64,000 bases of DNA from Hydrogenispora ethanolica (GTDB taxonomy: Bacteria > Bacillota > UBA4882 > UBA8346), in assembly GCF_004340685.1 (NCBI RefSeq), contig NZ_SLUN01000014.1:1-64000 (forward strand), in the 5' to 3' direction. The position numbers and the translations under genes are program-made. The notes beneath the pieces are model-generated. The model ran no database searches, was not told where the DNA came from, and worked only from the letters and a program-made list of their open reading frames with translations. Within the stretch, counting starts at the first letter, position 1, and each line of letters starts with the position of its first letter. Positions 24,695 to 32,668 of the stretch are shown piece after piece.

Positions 24695-25810
24695 TTACAG
24701 TAAGGAAGGAGATAACTCAGCCGCAATGGCGGCAGATTTCCTCTTTCGTATTAACAGGTCGATAAAAGCTTCCAACCGAGTCTGAATACCCGCTTCAGCG
24801 GAATGTTCATCAATAATAATGTTCAGCACCGGAATGGATAATTCTCTGGAGACAGCCGGCAATACTTGCATGGCGATTATCTCCGGCATACAGGTGAAGG
24901 GCGCAAGTTCAATGACGCCCTGAAAATCATTGATCCCTGCTTCTACGGTATGGGCAACTGTTTCTAAGCCATGACCGCCCACGTTATTTTGAAGGTAAGG
25001 CCTGGCTAAGAACTGTAATTGTTTATACCAGCCCGGTTTAAAAACGTTGGGGCATAAATGTTCAAGAATCCAATCCGTCAGGTAAATCGTCCGCTTCACC
25101 TCGATTCCCATTTCCCCCAAAATCCTTTCAATCTGAAAATTAACACGCGGTTCCAAAACCATGTAAATCTCGCCTACCAGTGCGACTTTTAAGGGGGCAG
25201 GGGCCTGTTTTTGGGGGATGGTTTGCAGTTCGGCCACGCAATTTTCAAAAATTTGCTTGATATCCTTCGCCAAGGCAGCGTCATCGATCAGCTGGTAAAA
25301 TCGATTTTGCAGATGGGTCGCAGCGCCCGGGAATTGTTCAAGCGGTCGAATTTTGTTAACCAGACGATCCAATTTATCGATGGCTTGGGCTTTTAACCAG
25401 AAAATATGGAGCGCTTTCCGAAAACGGGATATCGTATGTTGAGGAACCACTCGTTTGATTCTTTTCCAGAATTCCTGAGGCTGGTTTTTGGGGGCTTCAA
25501 ATATCAGGAACTCAACGTGATAACCGGCTTCTTTTAGAATTTCCCGTTGAACTTCACCATAATAACCGAATCGGCACGGCCCTGCTCCGCCGGCCATAAA
25601 AATGCACTCCGCTCCGGACTCGATGGCTTCAATATAGTTTCCAAGATTCACTTTAAAAGGAAAACAGGCGAATTCCGGGGAGACTCTCGTGCCCAAAGCG
25701 ATGGTCCGCTGGGAAGTCTGCGGTGGAACGACCGGTTCCAATCCCAATTCACTCAGTAGCGCTTTACAGGGTATATATAAGTTGCCGAGGTGAGGAAAGG
25801 TTGCTTTCAT
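24695..25810 (-). CDS. 2-hydroxyacyl-CoA dehydratase D-component-like protein
   Basis: A 371-residue cytosolic protein resembling the D-component/CoA-activase-associated part of 2-hydroxyglutaryl-CoA dehydratase systems. It shows EFACFPFKVNLGNYIEAIE with the conserved CFP-K, then AGGAGPCRFGYYGEVQ and TCMPEIIAMQVLPAVSRE, whose cysteines typically hold an iron-sulfur cluster. The N-terminal ASKHA activase domain of the large fused proteins is absent. Family members of this short type are common in anaerobic Firmicutes without a known reaction. It stands alone upstream of the spoVA operon. Confidence 0.75.
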   Translation of the reverse strand: MKATFPHLGNLYIPCKALLSELGLEPVVPPQTSQRTIALGTRVSPEFACFPFKVNLGNYIEAIESGAECIFMAGGAGPCRFGYYGEVQREILKEAGYHVEFLIFEAPKNQPQEFWKRIKRVVPQHTISRFRKALHIFWLKAQAIDKLDRLVNKIRPLEQFPGAATHLQNRFYQLIDDAALAKDIKQIFENCVAELQTIPQKQAPAPLKVALVGEIYMVLEPRVNFQIERILGEMGIEVKRTIYLTDWILEHLCPNVFKPGWYKQLQFLARPYLQNNVGGHGLETVAHTVEAGINDFQGVIELAPFTCMPEIIAMQVLPAVSRELSIPVLNIIIDEHSAEAGIQTRLEAFIDLLIRKRKSAAIAAELSPSLL

Positions 25811-25981
25811 AAAAACACCTTCTTTCTCCAGTTTTCATATCGTCAAATCGCTGAAATATATTCCGGTATTGACAGCCGCCAATCTTTACGGTTTAGAGTA
25901 TTTTTCTCGATTTACAAGGTTGATTTTGTATTAAGGTTCTGGATATACCCGGGTATCAATCTTCATCGATAGATTGAAAAA

Positions 25982-26009
25982 ACTATTTAGACTGAAAGGT
26001 CTAAATAGT
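25982..26009 (-). terminator. Terminator of the spoVA operon
   Basis: ACTATTTAGAC (25982-25992) is the perfect inverse of GTCTAAATAGT (25999-26009). On the minus strand the hairpin is followed by TTTTTT, about 14 bp beyond the last DUF1657 gene's stop. Confidence 0.9.
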
Positions 26010-26022
26010 CTTTATCCATCCT

Positions 26023-26229
26023 TTATGACTGTTTATACTGGGGCTCTTGCTGCTCAATATACGATTGTCTTTGTTTTAAAGTATTGAGAGCATTGTCGAA
26101 AGTTTGAGCAAGCTGTTGATACATCTGCTTGGCTTGCTGATCCTGGGTTTCCAAAGCGAAGGTTTTCATGCTGGACGCGACACTTTCGACACTGGCGATG
26201 GCTTTTTGCATCTGGGTTCCAACAGTCAT
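26023..26229 (-). CDS. DUF1657 protein, last gene of spoVA operon
   Basis: A 68-residue helical protein of family DUF1657: MTVGTQMQKAIASVESVASS, then FALETQDQQAKQMYQQLAQT, ending EPQYKQS. The same family member opens this operon (28985), and a related segment ends the DUF421 protein. DUF1657 genes accompany the mobile spoVA2 operons of Bacillus, but their role is not known. It lies 17 bp from spoVAEb and is followed by the operon terminator. Confidence 0.9.
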   Translation of the reverse strand: MTVGTQMQKAIASVESVASSMKTFALETQDQQAKQMYQQLAQTFDNALNTLKQRQSYIEQQEPQYKQS

Positions 26230-26246
26230 TTCATCACCTCCTTTAC

Positions 26247-26600
26247 TTATCCTTTGGGTTTAAATAATAAGGCGCCTAAAAAACCGAAGATGATCGCGGC
26301 GGAGATCCCGGCGCTGGTCACTTCGAAGATACCGGTTAATACCCCGACAATGCCATCCCGCTCCGCTTCGGCCATGGCTCCTTTCAGCAATGAGTTTCCA
26401 AAACTGCTGATGGGAACGGTGGCTCCGGCCCCGGCCAGTTTAATGAGGGGTTCATACCATCCCAGGCCGCCCAGGATCACGCCGGCTACGACCAGGGTAC
26501 ACATCGTATGGGCCGGCGTCAATTTAAAGACATCCATTAAGATTTGTCCGATAACACAGATCCCGCCGCCGATCACAAATGCCAAAATAAATTTTTCCAT
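26247..26600 (-). CDS. spoVAE: Stage V sporulation protein AE (SpoVAEb type)
   Basis: A 117-residue inner-spore-membrane protein with four hydrophobic segments. [38 protein letters not shown] and the following F-G-N-S-L-L are characteristic of the SpoVAC/SpoVAE family. SpoVA proteins form the channel that takes up dipicolinic acid during sporulation and releases it in germination. It lies 12 bp after spoVAD and is clearly co-transcribed. Confidence 0.93.
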   Translation of the reverse strand: MEKFILAFVIGGGICVIGQILMDVFKLTPAHTMCTLVVAGVILGGLGWYEPLIKLAGAGATVPISSFGNSLLKGAMAEAERDGIVGVLTGIFEVTSAGISAAIIFGFLGALLFKPKG

Positions 26601-26612
26601 TCCGTGAGCCCC

Positions 26613-27614
26613 CTATGATTCAATGGCCACCGCGTGAGCGATACAGGGTATGCTCTCTTTTTGCTGATAGGAAAGGGGTGAGAGCAGCGCGCCGGTGGCC
26701 ACGATTAGAATTCGTTGGAGTTCCTTCCGTAGGATCCGCTTGAGAAAATGGCCGTAAGTGACCGTGGCCGAGCAGGCGCAACCACTCGCCCCGGCGAAGA
26801 CCGGTTGCTCTTTTTTGTAGATTAACATTCCACAATCAGTAAATTTTGCTTCAGGGAGGGCCAGGCCATGTTTGGCTAACAAATCGGCGGCGATTTGATG
26901 GCCGACCCGGCCCAGATCGCCGGTGGCAATCAAATCATAATAGTCCGGTTCGCGCCGTAAATCTCTGAAATGGGCCTCGATGGTATCGACCGCCGCCGGC
27001 GCCATGGCGCCGCCCATGTTAAAGGGGTCGGATATTCCCATATCGACCACTCGTCCGATCGTCGCCCCGGTGACCCGTGGACCTTCGCCATCTTGCGTCA
27101 CTACAGCAGCGCCGGCCCCGGTAACCGTCCACTGGGCGGTGGGCGGCTTCTGGGAGCCGTATTCGGTGGGATAGCGGAACTGTTTTTCACAAGCGGCATT
27201 ATGGCTGGAAGTGGCGGTTAAAGCATTGTGGGCCTGCCCGCTGTCGACCAGCAGCGAAGCCAGGGCTAATCCTTCCATGGCGCTGGAGCAAGCCCCGTAC
27301 AAACCGATGAATGGAACACCGAGGGTTCGGGCGGTAAAACTACTGCTGATAATCTGGTTCATCAGATCGCCGCCGAGAAAGAACTGGATATCGTCCTTTT
27401 TCAGCCCCGCATTGCCGATTGCGATCTCACAGGCCTGTTCCAGCAATTTTTTCTCAGCCTTCTCAAAGCTGGCTTGGCCCAGCCAGATGTCGCCATGAAG
27501 CATATCAAAGTCTCCGGCGATAGCTCCTTGAGCTTCAAACGGCCCGCCGACCGTACCGGTGGCCCGAATCACAGGCCGGGATTGGAATACCCAGGTTTGA
27601 TGACCTTGTAACAT
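26613..27614 (-). CDS. spoVAD: Stage V sporulation protein AD
   Basis: A 333-residue thiolase-fold protein; SpoVAD binds dipicolinic acid and is required for its uptake into the forespore. Visible family blocks include DMLHGDIWLGQASFEKAE, GLYGACSSAMEGLALASLLV and GDLGRVGHQIAADLL. Its ATG overlaps the spoVAC stop by one base (TGATG), indicating translational coupling. The length fits the family. Confidence 0.96.
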   Translation of the reverse strand: MLQGHQTWVFQSRPVIRATGTVGGPFEAQGAIAGDFDMLHGDIWLGQASFEKAEKKLLEQACEIAIGNAGLKKDDIQFFLGGDLMNQIISSSFTARTLGVPFIGLYGACSSAMEGLALASLLVDSGQAHNALTATSSHNAACEKQFRYPTEYGSQKPPTAQWTVTGAGAAVVTQDGEGPRVTGATIGRVVDMGISDPFNMGGAMAPAAVDTIEAHFRDLRREPDYYDLIATGDLGRVGHQIAADLLAKHGLALPEAKFTDCGMLIYKKEQPVFAGASGCACSATVTYGHFLKRILRKELQRILIVATGALLSPLSYQQKESIPCIAHAVAIES

Positions 27615-28093
27615 CAGAAACCACCTAGAGATTTGACTGTTATCTTAATGAGCGCTACTACAAAAGCGGCAAAGACTCCGTAAACAACCACCGACCCGGC
27701 CAGCTCGAACATCTTAGCGCTTACGCCCAGGACGTATCCCTCGCTCCGGTGTTCAAGGGCTGCCGAAACCATCGAATTGGCAAAGCCGGTGACCGGCACG
27801 GCAGTTCCGGCCCCTGCCCATTGGGCGATGTGGTCGTAAATTCCAAAACCAGTGAATAAGACCGAAAGGATAATGAGCGTCGCTACCGTGGGATTACCGG
27901 CGGTAACTTCCGTAAAATGAAAATAGGTCATAAAGGTGAATTGGATGGCTTGCCCGATCACACAAATGATCCCTCCGGCCAGAAAGGCGCGGATCATATT
28001 CGACCATACCGGACGCTTGGGTTCCCTGTCATTCGCAAAACTTTGATATTCCTGTTGGGTCGGGGTCAGTTTCTTTTTCTTCTGGTTTGACAT
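27614..28093 (-). CDS. spoVAC: Stage V sporulation protein AC
   Basis: A 159-residue membrane protein with a basic N-terminus and about four helices: MIRAFLAGGIICVIGQAIQF, then GIYDHIAQWAGAGTAVPVTG followed by FANSM, the SpoVAC/AE signature. SpoVAC forms a mechanosensitive-type channel in B. subtilis that helps dipicolinic acid movement. It is coupled to spoVAD through a TGATG overlap and preceded by the DUF421 gene. Confidence 0.95.
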   Translation of the reverse strand: MSNQKKKKLTPTQQEYQSFANDREPKRPVWSNMIRAFLAGGIICVIGQAIQFTFMTYFHFTEVTAGNPTVATLIILSVLFTGFGIYDHIAQWAGAGTAVPVTGFANSMVSAALEHRSEGYVLGVSAKMFELAGSVVVYGVFAAFVVALIKITVKSLGGF

Positions 28094-28114
28094 TTGAGAC
28101 CTTTCTATGCTTGT

Positions 28115-28972
28115 CTAGCGCAGTAAAAATGGCTCCAACTTTTCCAGGAGCTGCTTTAACTTTTCCGCATTGCGGGCATACATGCTTTTGGCCTCGTCAT
28201 GCTGGGTTTCCAGGGCGAAGCCGGCCAGGTCGGCCTGGCATTTTTCCAAGTTGGCGTAGAGCAACTCTTTCGTTTTCGGCTGCGGCAGCTGAATCGCATC
28301 ATCGAAGAGATCGAGGTAGAGCTCGCCATAGGAATCGACCTGTCCGATAAAAACATTGGTCAAGGATACCCCGGCTTTATCCAGTTGGAGCTTCAACCAA
28401 CTCCGGTTCAAGCCCATGCTGGCCAAAGGCTCATCCAAAATGTTCCCGTCGAGAATAACAGTTTGCGATTCGGCTTGGGGCGCGACGCTTCGGCCTAAAT
28501 CATGAGGAGTGACCGGTTTGCGGTCGGATTTGAGCAAAACATTGATATCACCGGTGGTTTCCATCACCGCAAATTCGACATCGCTTAGGTTGAAGGCATT
28601 CTTGGTTCGCATCGCCCGGAGTAATTCCTCGCCGGTCAACCGGACCTTGAAAAGGTTCTCCTCCATGATCTTTCCTTGTTTGATCAGGATGATTTCTTTA
28701 CCGTTCAAGAGATCATGGACCATCTTGCTTTTCAGCGCCAAAAAATCCAGGGCGATCGGAAACAAGACCCAAACGCCCAGCGCGATCAGTCCAAATGGCA
28801 AATTGATGCGATTTAACGTGGTCAAGGCGGTAATGATCGCAATTACGACATAATTGACAAAGTGAGAGGAGTTCATTCGGGCGGGCTGATGGGGGCCCAT
28901 GAGCCGGACGGCAATCACTGCCAGGATATACATGAAGATGGACCGCAATAAAATGAGCAACCAGCCTTTCAT
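28115..28972 (-). CDS. DUF421 (YetF-like) membrane protein with DUF1657-like tail
   Basis: A 285-residue protein. Residues 1-80 hold three transmembrane helices; residues about 85-220 are the YetF C-terminal domain (VRLTGEELLRAMRTKNAFNLSDVEFA is its core, continuing with VMETTG). Residues about 236-285 read FALETQHDEAKSMYARNAEK and align with the DUF1657 protein FALETQDQQAKQMYQQ encoded at 26023. So one polypeptide joins the two families that flank spoVA genes. In mobile spoVA2 operons a YetF-like gene occupies this position. The role is unknown. Confidence 0.88.
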   Translation of the reverse strand: MKGWLLILLRSIFMYILAVIAVRLMGPHQPARMNSSHFVNYVVIAIITALTTLNRINLPFGLIALGVWVLFPIALDFLALKSKMVHDLLNGKEIILIKQGKIMEENLFKVRLTGEELLRAMRTKNAFNLSDVEFAVMETTGDINVLLKSDRKPVTPHDLGRSVAPQAESQTVILDGNILDEPLASMGLNRSWLKLQLDKAGVSLTNVFIGQVDSYGELYLDLFDDAIQLPQPKTKELLYANLEKCQADLAGFALETQHDEAKSMYARNAEKLKQLLEKLEPFLLR

Positions 28973-28984
28973 GCTTTCCCTCCG

Positions 28985-29191
28985 TCACAATCCCTTATAT
29001 TGCGGTTCTTCAAATTCCAAAGTTTTTAACCGTTCTGCGACTTCCAGCCGGATCTCCCCGGTTATCCGGCTGGCTTCGTCAAAAACCGATTGAGCCCCGG
29101 GATCCTGACTTTGAATGGCATAGAGCTGCAAAGTGGCTTGGGCGTTTTTTAGACTCGCCAAGGTTTGTTTAACTTGCGAAGCGACAGTCAT
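28985..29191 (-). CDS. DUF1657 protein, first gene of spoVA operon
   Basis: A 68-residue helical protein: MTVASQVKQTLASLKNAQAT, a conserved SQDPGAQ segment, and EPQYKGL at the end. It opens the operon DUF1657, DUF421, spoVAC, spoVAD, spoVAEb, DUF1657. The start ATG follows AAGGA. Similar small proteins occur in spoVA operons linked to high spore heat resistance in Bacillus; whether this one acts so is inference. Confidence 0.9.
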   Translation of the reverse strand: MTVASQVKQTLASLKNAQATLQLYAIQSQDPGAQSVFDEASRITGEIRLEVAERLKTLEFEEPQYKGL

Positions 29192-29244
29192 GGTTCAATT
29201 CCTTATAATGCATTTATTTCAGGGTCCTAACAGAATTTCGTTCC

Positions 29245-29273
29245 TAGTATTGATCAATTTTTCGATTTAATGC
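29245..29273 (-). promoter_or_regulatory. Candidate sigma-G-type promoter of the spoVA operon
   Basis: On the minus strand GCATT (29273-29269) and AATACTA (29251-29245) are 17 bp apart, about 54 bp upstream of the first DUF1657 start. They match the forespore sigma-G consensus (GHATR, CATNNTA) with one mismatch in each box. spoVA operons are sigma-G dependent in Bacillus, which makes the call plausible. Confidence 0.45.
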
Positions 29274-29400
29274 AAGCAGTTGGAGCAATTCAGCGAATAA
29301 AGCCGTAGCAATATTTGATGAAAACGCTCTTATAAATTTTATAAATGGTAAAAGCTAAATTCGCTTTCGATGCACCGGTCCATGAAAGGGGGAGCTACTG

Positions 29401-30114
29401 TTGCCAGTCATTCTGGTCGTCATCATCCGCTCATTAATCTCCTATTTTGTTTTACTAGTCTTCATGCGTTTAATCGGAAAGCAGCAAATGGCCGAATTAA
29501 CCTTTGCGGATTATGTGGTTGGAATCACCATTGGGTCGATCGCGGCCACCTTATCCGTTCAATTAAATCAAAATACCACCGCGACTTTGGTCGGACTGGG
29601 GATTTGGACTCTGTTGCCCATTTTATTGTCCTATTGGAGCGTCAAAAATGTCTGGATTCGCAAGGTGGTCGAAGGAGAGGCCACCGTCGTAGTGGAGAAC
29701 GGCAAAATTTTGGAGAACCACCTTTCGAAATTGCATCTTTCCATTGATGACCTTCTTTCCCAGCTTCGGAGCAAAAACATCTTTAACATCGCCGATGTCG
29801 AATTTGCTCTTTTCGAGACCAACGGCAAGCTCAGTGTGCAGTTGAAATCGCAAAAGCAGCCTCTGACTCCGAGCGATCTTCAGCTGCCGACGCAATATGC
29901 CGGTTTACCCACGACCTTAATTGAAGACGGGAAGGTCCTCAAGGATGCGCTTAAGTCTCTCAATCTGGCTCAAGCCTGGCTTCAGCATCAATTGGCAAAA
30001 CAGAATATCCGGGATTTCTCGCAGGTTTCTTTGGCTCAGTTGGATACGAAAGGAAATTTATATGTGGATATGAAAGGCGACCAATTCTACTACATCATCC
30101 CAACCAATGGATAA
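29401..30114 (+). CDS. DUF421 (YetF-like) membrane protein
   Basis: A 237-residue protein with three N-terminal helices (ILVVIIRSLISYFVLLVFMR, then LIGKQQMAELTFADYVVGIT) and a YetF-type cytosolic domain (LHLSIDDLLSQLRSKNIFNI, then ADVEFALFE). It is the same family as the gene at 28115 but lacks the DUF1657 tail and is transcribed divergently. The start is TTG 29401 behind GGGGGAG. The next gene, a DUF4363 protein, lies 11 bp downstream; this pairing is common in spore formers. Confidence 0.9.
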   Translation: MPVILVVIIRSLISYFVLLVFMRLIGKQQMAELTFADYVVGITIGSIAATLSVQLNQNTTATLVGLGIWTLLPILLSYWSVKNVWIRKVVEGEATVVVENGKILENHLSKLHLSIDDLLSQLRSKNIFNIADVEFALFETNGKLSVQLKSQKQPLTPSDLQLPTQYAGLPTTLIEDGKVLKDALKSLNLAQAWLQHQLAKQNIRDFSQVSLAQLDTKGNLYVDMKGDQFYYIIPTNG

Positions 30115-30125
30115 GGAGGTTAACT

Positions 30126-30485
30126 ATGAAAAAGCATATTTTATTTTCGCTCATTCTCATCACTTGTACCGTGATGGTTTGTTCTTGTGCCCTGCTACGC
30201 CAACCATTGGATGGAATGAGCGGATTTTCAAGGCATTTAAAGGAAACGGAAAACCATATCCGGAAAGAAGAATGGAAAGAAGCGGCGATTAACTTGCGAA
30301 AGGCTACTCAATCCTGGTATCGGATTAAACCGTTTTTACAGGTGGATATCGACCATGACTATGTGAACAATATTGAGGCTGATTTTATTCGGCTACGGAG
30401 CAATATCGAGACAACCCAAAAAGCAGACTCTTTAACAGCGATTTTGCTGATTCAAGATAACTGGAAACATATTGGGTCCATGTGA
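30126..30485 (+). CDS. DUF4363-like exported protein
   Basis: A 119-residue protein with a signal (ILFSLILITCTVMVCSCALL; the cysteines could give a lipobox) followed by a helical domain: FSRHLKETENHIRKEEWKEA, then LRKATQSWYRIKPFLQVDID. This matches the DUF4363 pattern of small proteins encoded beside YetF/DUF421 genes. The start ATG follows AAGGAGG. The function is unknown; context suggests an envelope or spore role with the DUF421 protein. Confidence 0.75.
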   Translation: MKKHILFSLILITCTVMVCSCALLRQPLDGMSGFSRHLKETENHIRKEEWKEAAINLRKATQSWYRIKPFLQVDIDHDYVNNIEADFIRLRSNIETTQKADSLTAILLIQDNWKHIGSM

Positions 30486-30706
30486 CCAACTGTGGGAGCT
30501 CGGCCCTGGCCCGGATCAAGAAGAAAAATGAATGAAAAAGCGAAGGAAGCTACTCGAATCGCGAAAAAATGGATGAAGCTTGGTAATTCAAACGGTAGAT
30601 AAAACCCGGATGATCCGGAGTTATTTTCATATTCAAACTTCTAGCGGGCGGGAGAGTGGTATGACAAAAATCCTCGAACTAGTGAAACTACAAGAGCCTT
30701 AAAAAT

Positions 30707-30738
30707 AAAAATACTCTTGCGCCGATAAGAGTATTTTT
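30707..30738 (+). terminator. Terminator downstream of the DUF421-DUF4363 pair
   Basis: AAAAATACTCTT (30707-30718) pairs with AAGAGTATTTTT (30727-30738). It lies about 220 bp after the DUF4363 stop; the stretch between shows no convincing gene, only a possible 24-codon basic frame at 30529. Confidence 0.8.
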
Positions 30739-30813
30739 CCGGAAAAAAGCCGTGTCAGTTATAGGATTCGATGACATTTTACGGGTTTCAAGAGTCAACT
30801 TGGTGCCAAAAAA

Positions 30814-30844
30814 TAAAAAAAGCAAATCCATTTTTAGGATTTGC
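30814..30844 (-). terminator. Terminator of tRNA-Leu
   Basis: GCAAATCC (30822-30829) pairs with GGATTTGC (30837-30844). On the minus strand the hairpin is followed by TTTTTTT, just past the tRNA's CCA end. Confidence 0.88.
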
Positions 30845-30854
30845 ATTGTTAACT

Positions 30855-30941
30855 TGGTGCCGAAGGCCGGACTCGAACCGGCACGCTTTTAACGGCGGTG
30901 GATTTTGAGTCCACTGCGTCTGCCAATTCCGCCACTTCGGC
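30855..30941 (-). tRNA. tRNA-Leu (anticodon CAA)
   Basis: An 87-nt class II tRNA on the minus strand. The acceptor is GCCGAAG paired with CTTCGGC, followed by encoded ACCA. The D arm contains GGCGGAATTGGCAGACGC. The anticodon stem-loop is GTGGACTCAAAATCCAC with anticodon CAA, reading UUG. A long variable arm follows, then the T loop GGTTCGAGTCC. The encoded CCA and the long variable arm agree with tRNA-Leu. Confidence 0.97.
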
Positions 30942-30967
30942 ACAGGGCGTTTATCGCGTGTAGGATT

Positions 30968-30996
30968 ATATTAACACAAGCCATTCTCATTTTCAA
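30968..30996 (-). promoter_or_regulatory. Promoter of tRNA-Leu
   Basis: On the minus strand TTGAAA (30996-30991) and TAATAT (30973-30968) are 17 bp apart and about 27 bp upstream of the tRNA 5' end. The position fits a vegetative sigma-A promoter. Confidence 0.65.
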
Positions 30997-31036
30997 GAGG
31001 ATTTTGACGTTAATTTTTTCCGGAGCGGCCAGGGGA

Positions 31037-31636
31037 TCATTCCCGGACCCCGGTCACCGGCAGCTCGGCCAGGAGCTTCTGAAACCGTTCGCGCTGGGCG
31101 GCGGGAATCCGCAAGCGGGTGGTGACCCATTCGCCAAAGAGCGATTCGATCACCTGGGCCTCGACCTGCCCCAGACGATGCAGGATGAGCGAATGATCGG
31201 CGTAGCCATAGGTCAAGCAGACATCGAAACAAGGGATCCGGGTCACGGTTCCGGCCGCGTTCAGGACTTCGGTGGCGGCCTGGCCGTAGGCTTCGATCAA
31301 GCCCCGCACCCCCAGTTTCTTGCCGCCGAAATACCGGGTGACGACTACGACCACATGGGTCAGATTGCGGCGCTGGATGGCGCCGAGGATCGGTTTGCCG
31401 GCGGTGCCGCTCGGTTCGCCGTGATCATTGAAGTATTCGAGCGGATGCGCGCCGTTGCCGATGCGGTAGGCATAACAATTATGATTGGCCTGGGCGTGTT
31501 CGGCCCGGATCTGTAAAACGAAGTCCTTGGCCGCCGCTTCGTCGGCCACCTCCAGACAATGTCCGATGAAGCGGGAGCGTTCCACCACTAGCTGTGCGCT
31601 GGCCGGCGCTTGAATGGTTTGATACGGTTGTTCCAT
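31037..31636 (-). CDS. yigZ: YigZ/IMPACT-family protein
   Basis: A 199-residue protein of the UPF0029/YigZ family. The family core reads HNCYAYRIGNGAHPLEYFND, then HGEPSGTAGKPIL, then VVVTRYFGGKKLGVRGLIEA. The C-terminal ferredoxin-like domain (from about residue 135) is present. Eukaryotic IMPACT relatives modulate translation through GCN2; the bacterial role is not established. It lies about 95 bp upstream of tRNA-Leu on the same strand but has its own spacing, and I cannot say whether it is co-transcribed. Confidence 0.92.
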   Translation of the reverse strand: MEQPYQTIQAPASAQLVVERSRFIGHCLEVADEAAAKDFVLQIRAEHAQANHNCYAYRIGNGAHPLEYFNDHGEPSGTAGKPILGAIQRRNLTHVVVVVTRYFGGKKLGVRGLIEAYGQAATEVLNAAGTVTRIPCFDVCLTYGYADHSLILHRLGQVEAQVIESLFGEWVTTRLRIPAAQRERFQKLLAELPVTGVRE

Positions 31637-31705
31637 ACCCTTAGTATACCATACAATCGCTTATCAAGCACCGGAATCAGGCCGTGTTGCCGCGAAAGTC
31701 AATTT

Positions 31706-32152
31706 TTAGCGCGCCGGATCAGTGATCCGGATCTCCACCGGTTTCGCAACCAGTTTTTCTTTGGTCTTGAGCTCTCCCACCAGCCGGTAAGTCCCGGGTT
31801 TCAGGGCCGCCGCCGCATCGGGATCCATTTTGGCGACATAGGTTACGGGTTGGCCGGGTTTGAGCGTGAGTTTGCTCAACGCCTGCGTGAAGAAGCGGCC
31901 GGTCGACCATTTCCAGACGGTTTGATCCCCGTCGGCCAGCCAAAAATCAAAGACCTGACTGCTGGCGAAGGACAGTTGGACCGGCTCGCGGTTGAGATTG
32001 AGCACCGTCAGGGCCATGGCGATCACTTCGCCGCTCTGGTAAACCGTCTTGTCGGCCTGGACTTTGAGCACCAGGGGCCGGGAAGTGGCGCTGCAGGAAG
32101 CGCCGCCTAGCAATAACAGGGACGAGAGGGCGAGCAACCAAATTCTTTTCAT
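31706..32152 (-). CDS. BsuPI-domain lipoprotein
   Basis: A 148-residue exported protein with a lipoprotein-type signal (LLALSSLLLLGGASCSA; the Cys is at about residue 20). The mature part is a single beta-sandwich: VLKVQADKTVYQSGEVIAMA, LTVLNLNREPVQLSF, SSQVFDFWLADG and WKWSTGRFFTQAL. This is the pattern of the intracellular proteinase inhibitor BsuPI fold. Membrane-anchored versions like this are common in Firmicutes with unknown targets. Confidence 0.82.
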   Translation of the reverse strand: MKRIWLLALSSLLLLGGASCSATSRPLVLKVQADKTVYQSGEVIAMALTVLNLNREPVQLSFASSQVFDFWLADGDQTVWKWSTGRFFTQALSKLTLKPGQPVTYVAKMDPDAAAALKPGTYRLVGELKTKEKLVAKPVEIRITDPAR

Positions 32153-32668
32153 CAGAAGGTCACCTCATTTTCGAAATGTTGGGATCCTGTTTTTCAAAAG
32201 GCTCCGACCGAGGCTTCCGTTCGGTCGAAAGAAGACGCAGATATAGCGTTGCCCGGCGGGGGCCCGATAATAAGCATAATTTCGGTTTGACCCGGAAAAC
32301 GGGATAAATTTGCTGCGGCCGTTCCCGCTGTCCCATCATAACGATTTACGCGGCTCGACTGGTTATCTGGTATCATGAGGCTTGAGGATCCGGACCGGCG
32401 TTCTTTTGGAAAAATAGGATGACCTTTACAATTTCGCTCCGCTTGAACAAATTCCTTTCGCGGCGAAATTCGAAAGGAGTTTAAATTCGCGGCGTTGAAT
32501 ATAAAAGAGGCCAAAACTGGGCCGAGTTTCGGTTGGAGAATTGAAAAATTTTGCAAAGAACGATGGCCGCATCAGTCGCTTCGCGTCAAATATGAACAAT
32601 TCTCTGGCAGAAGAATAGAATTCCTGCTTTTTCTGGAATTCTATAATCAAAGAAGAGATGGTGATGGC
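32153..32668. other. Intergenic region upstream of the flavoprotein gene
   Basis: A 516-bp gap between divergent genes. The plus frame of the flavoprotein is open back to 32495, but that extension does not resemble the family and lacks a start with a ribosome binding site. I see no RNA gene or clear promoter. Confidence 0.4.

Noticed and set aside
30800-30862. Possible att-like duplication of the tRNA-Leu 3' end (AACTTGGTGCC twice)
   Set aside because: Only 11 bp match, there is no integrase, and the two copies are about 50 bp apart.
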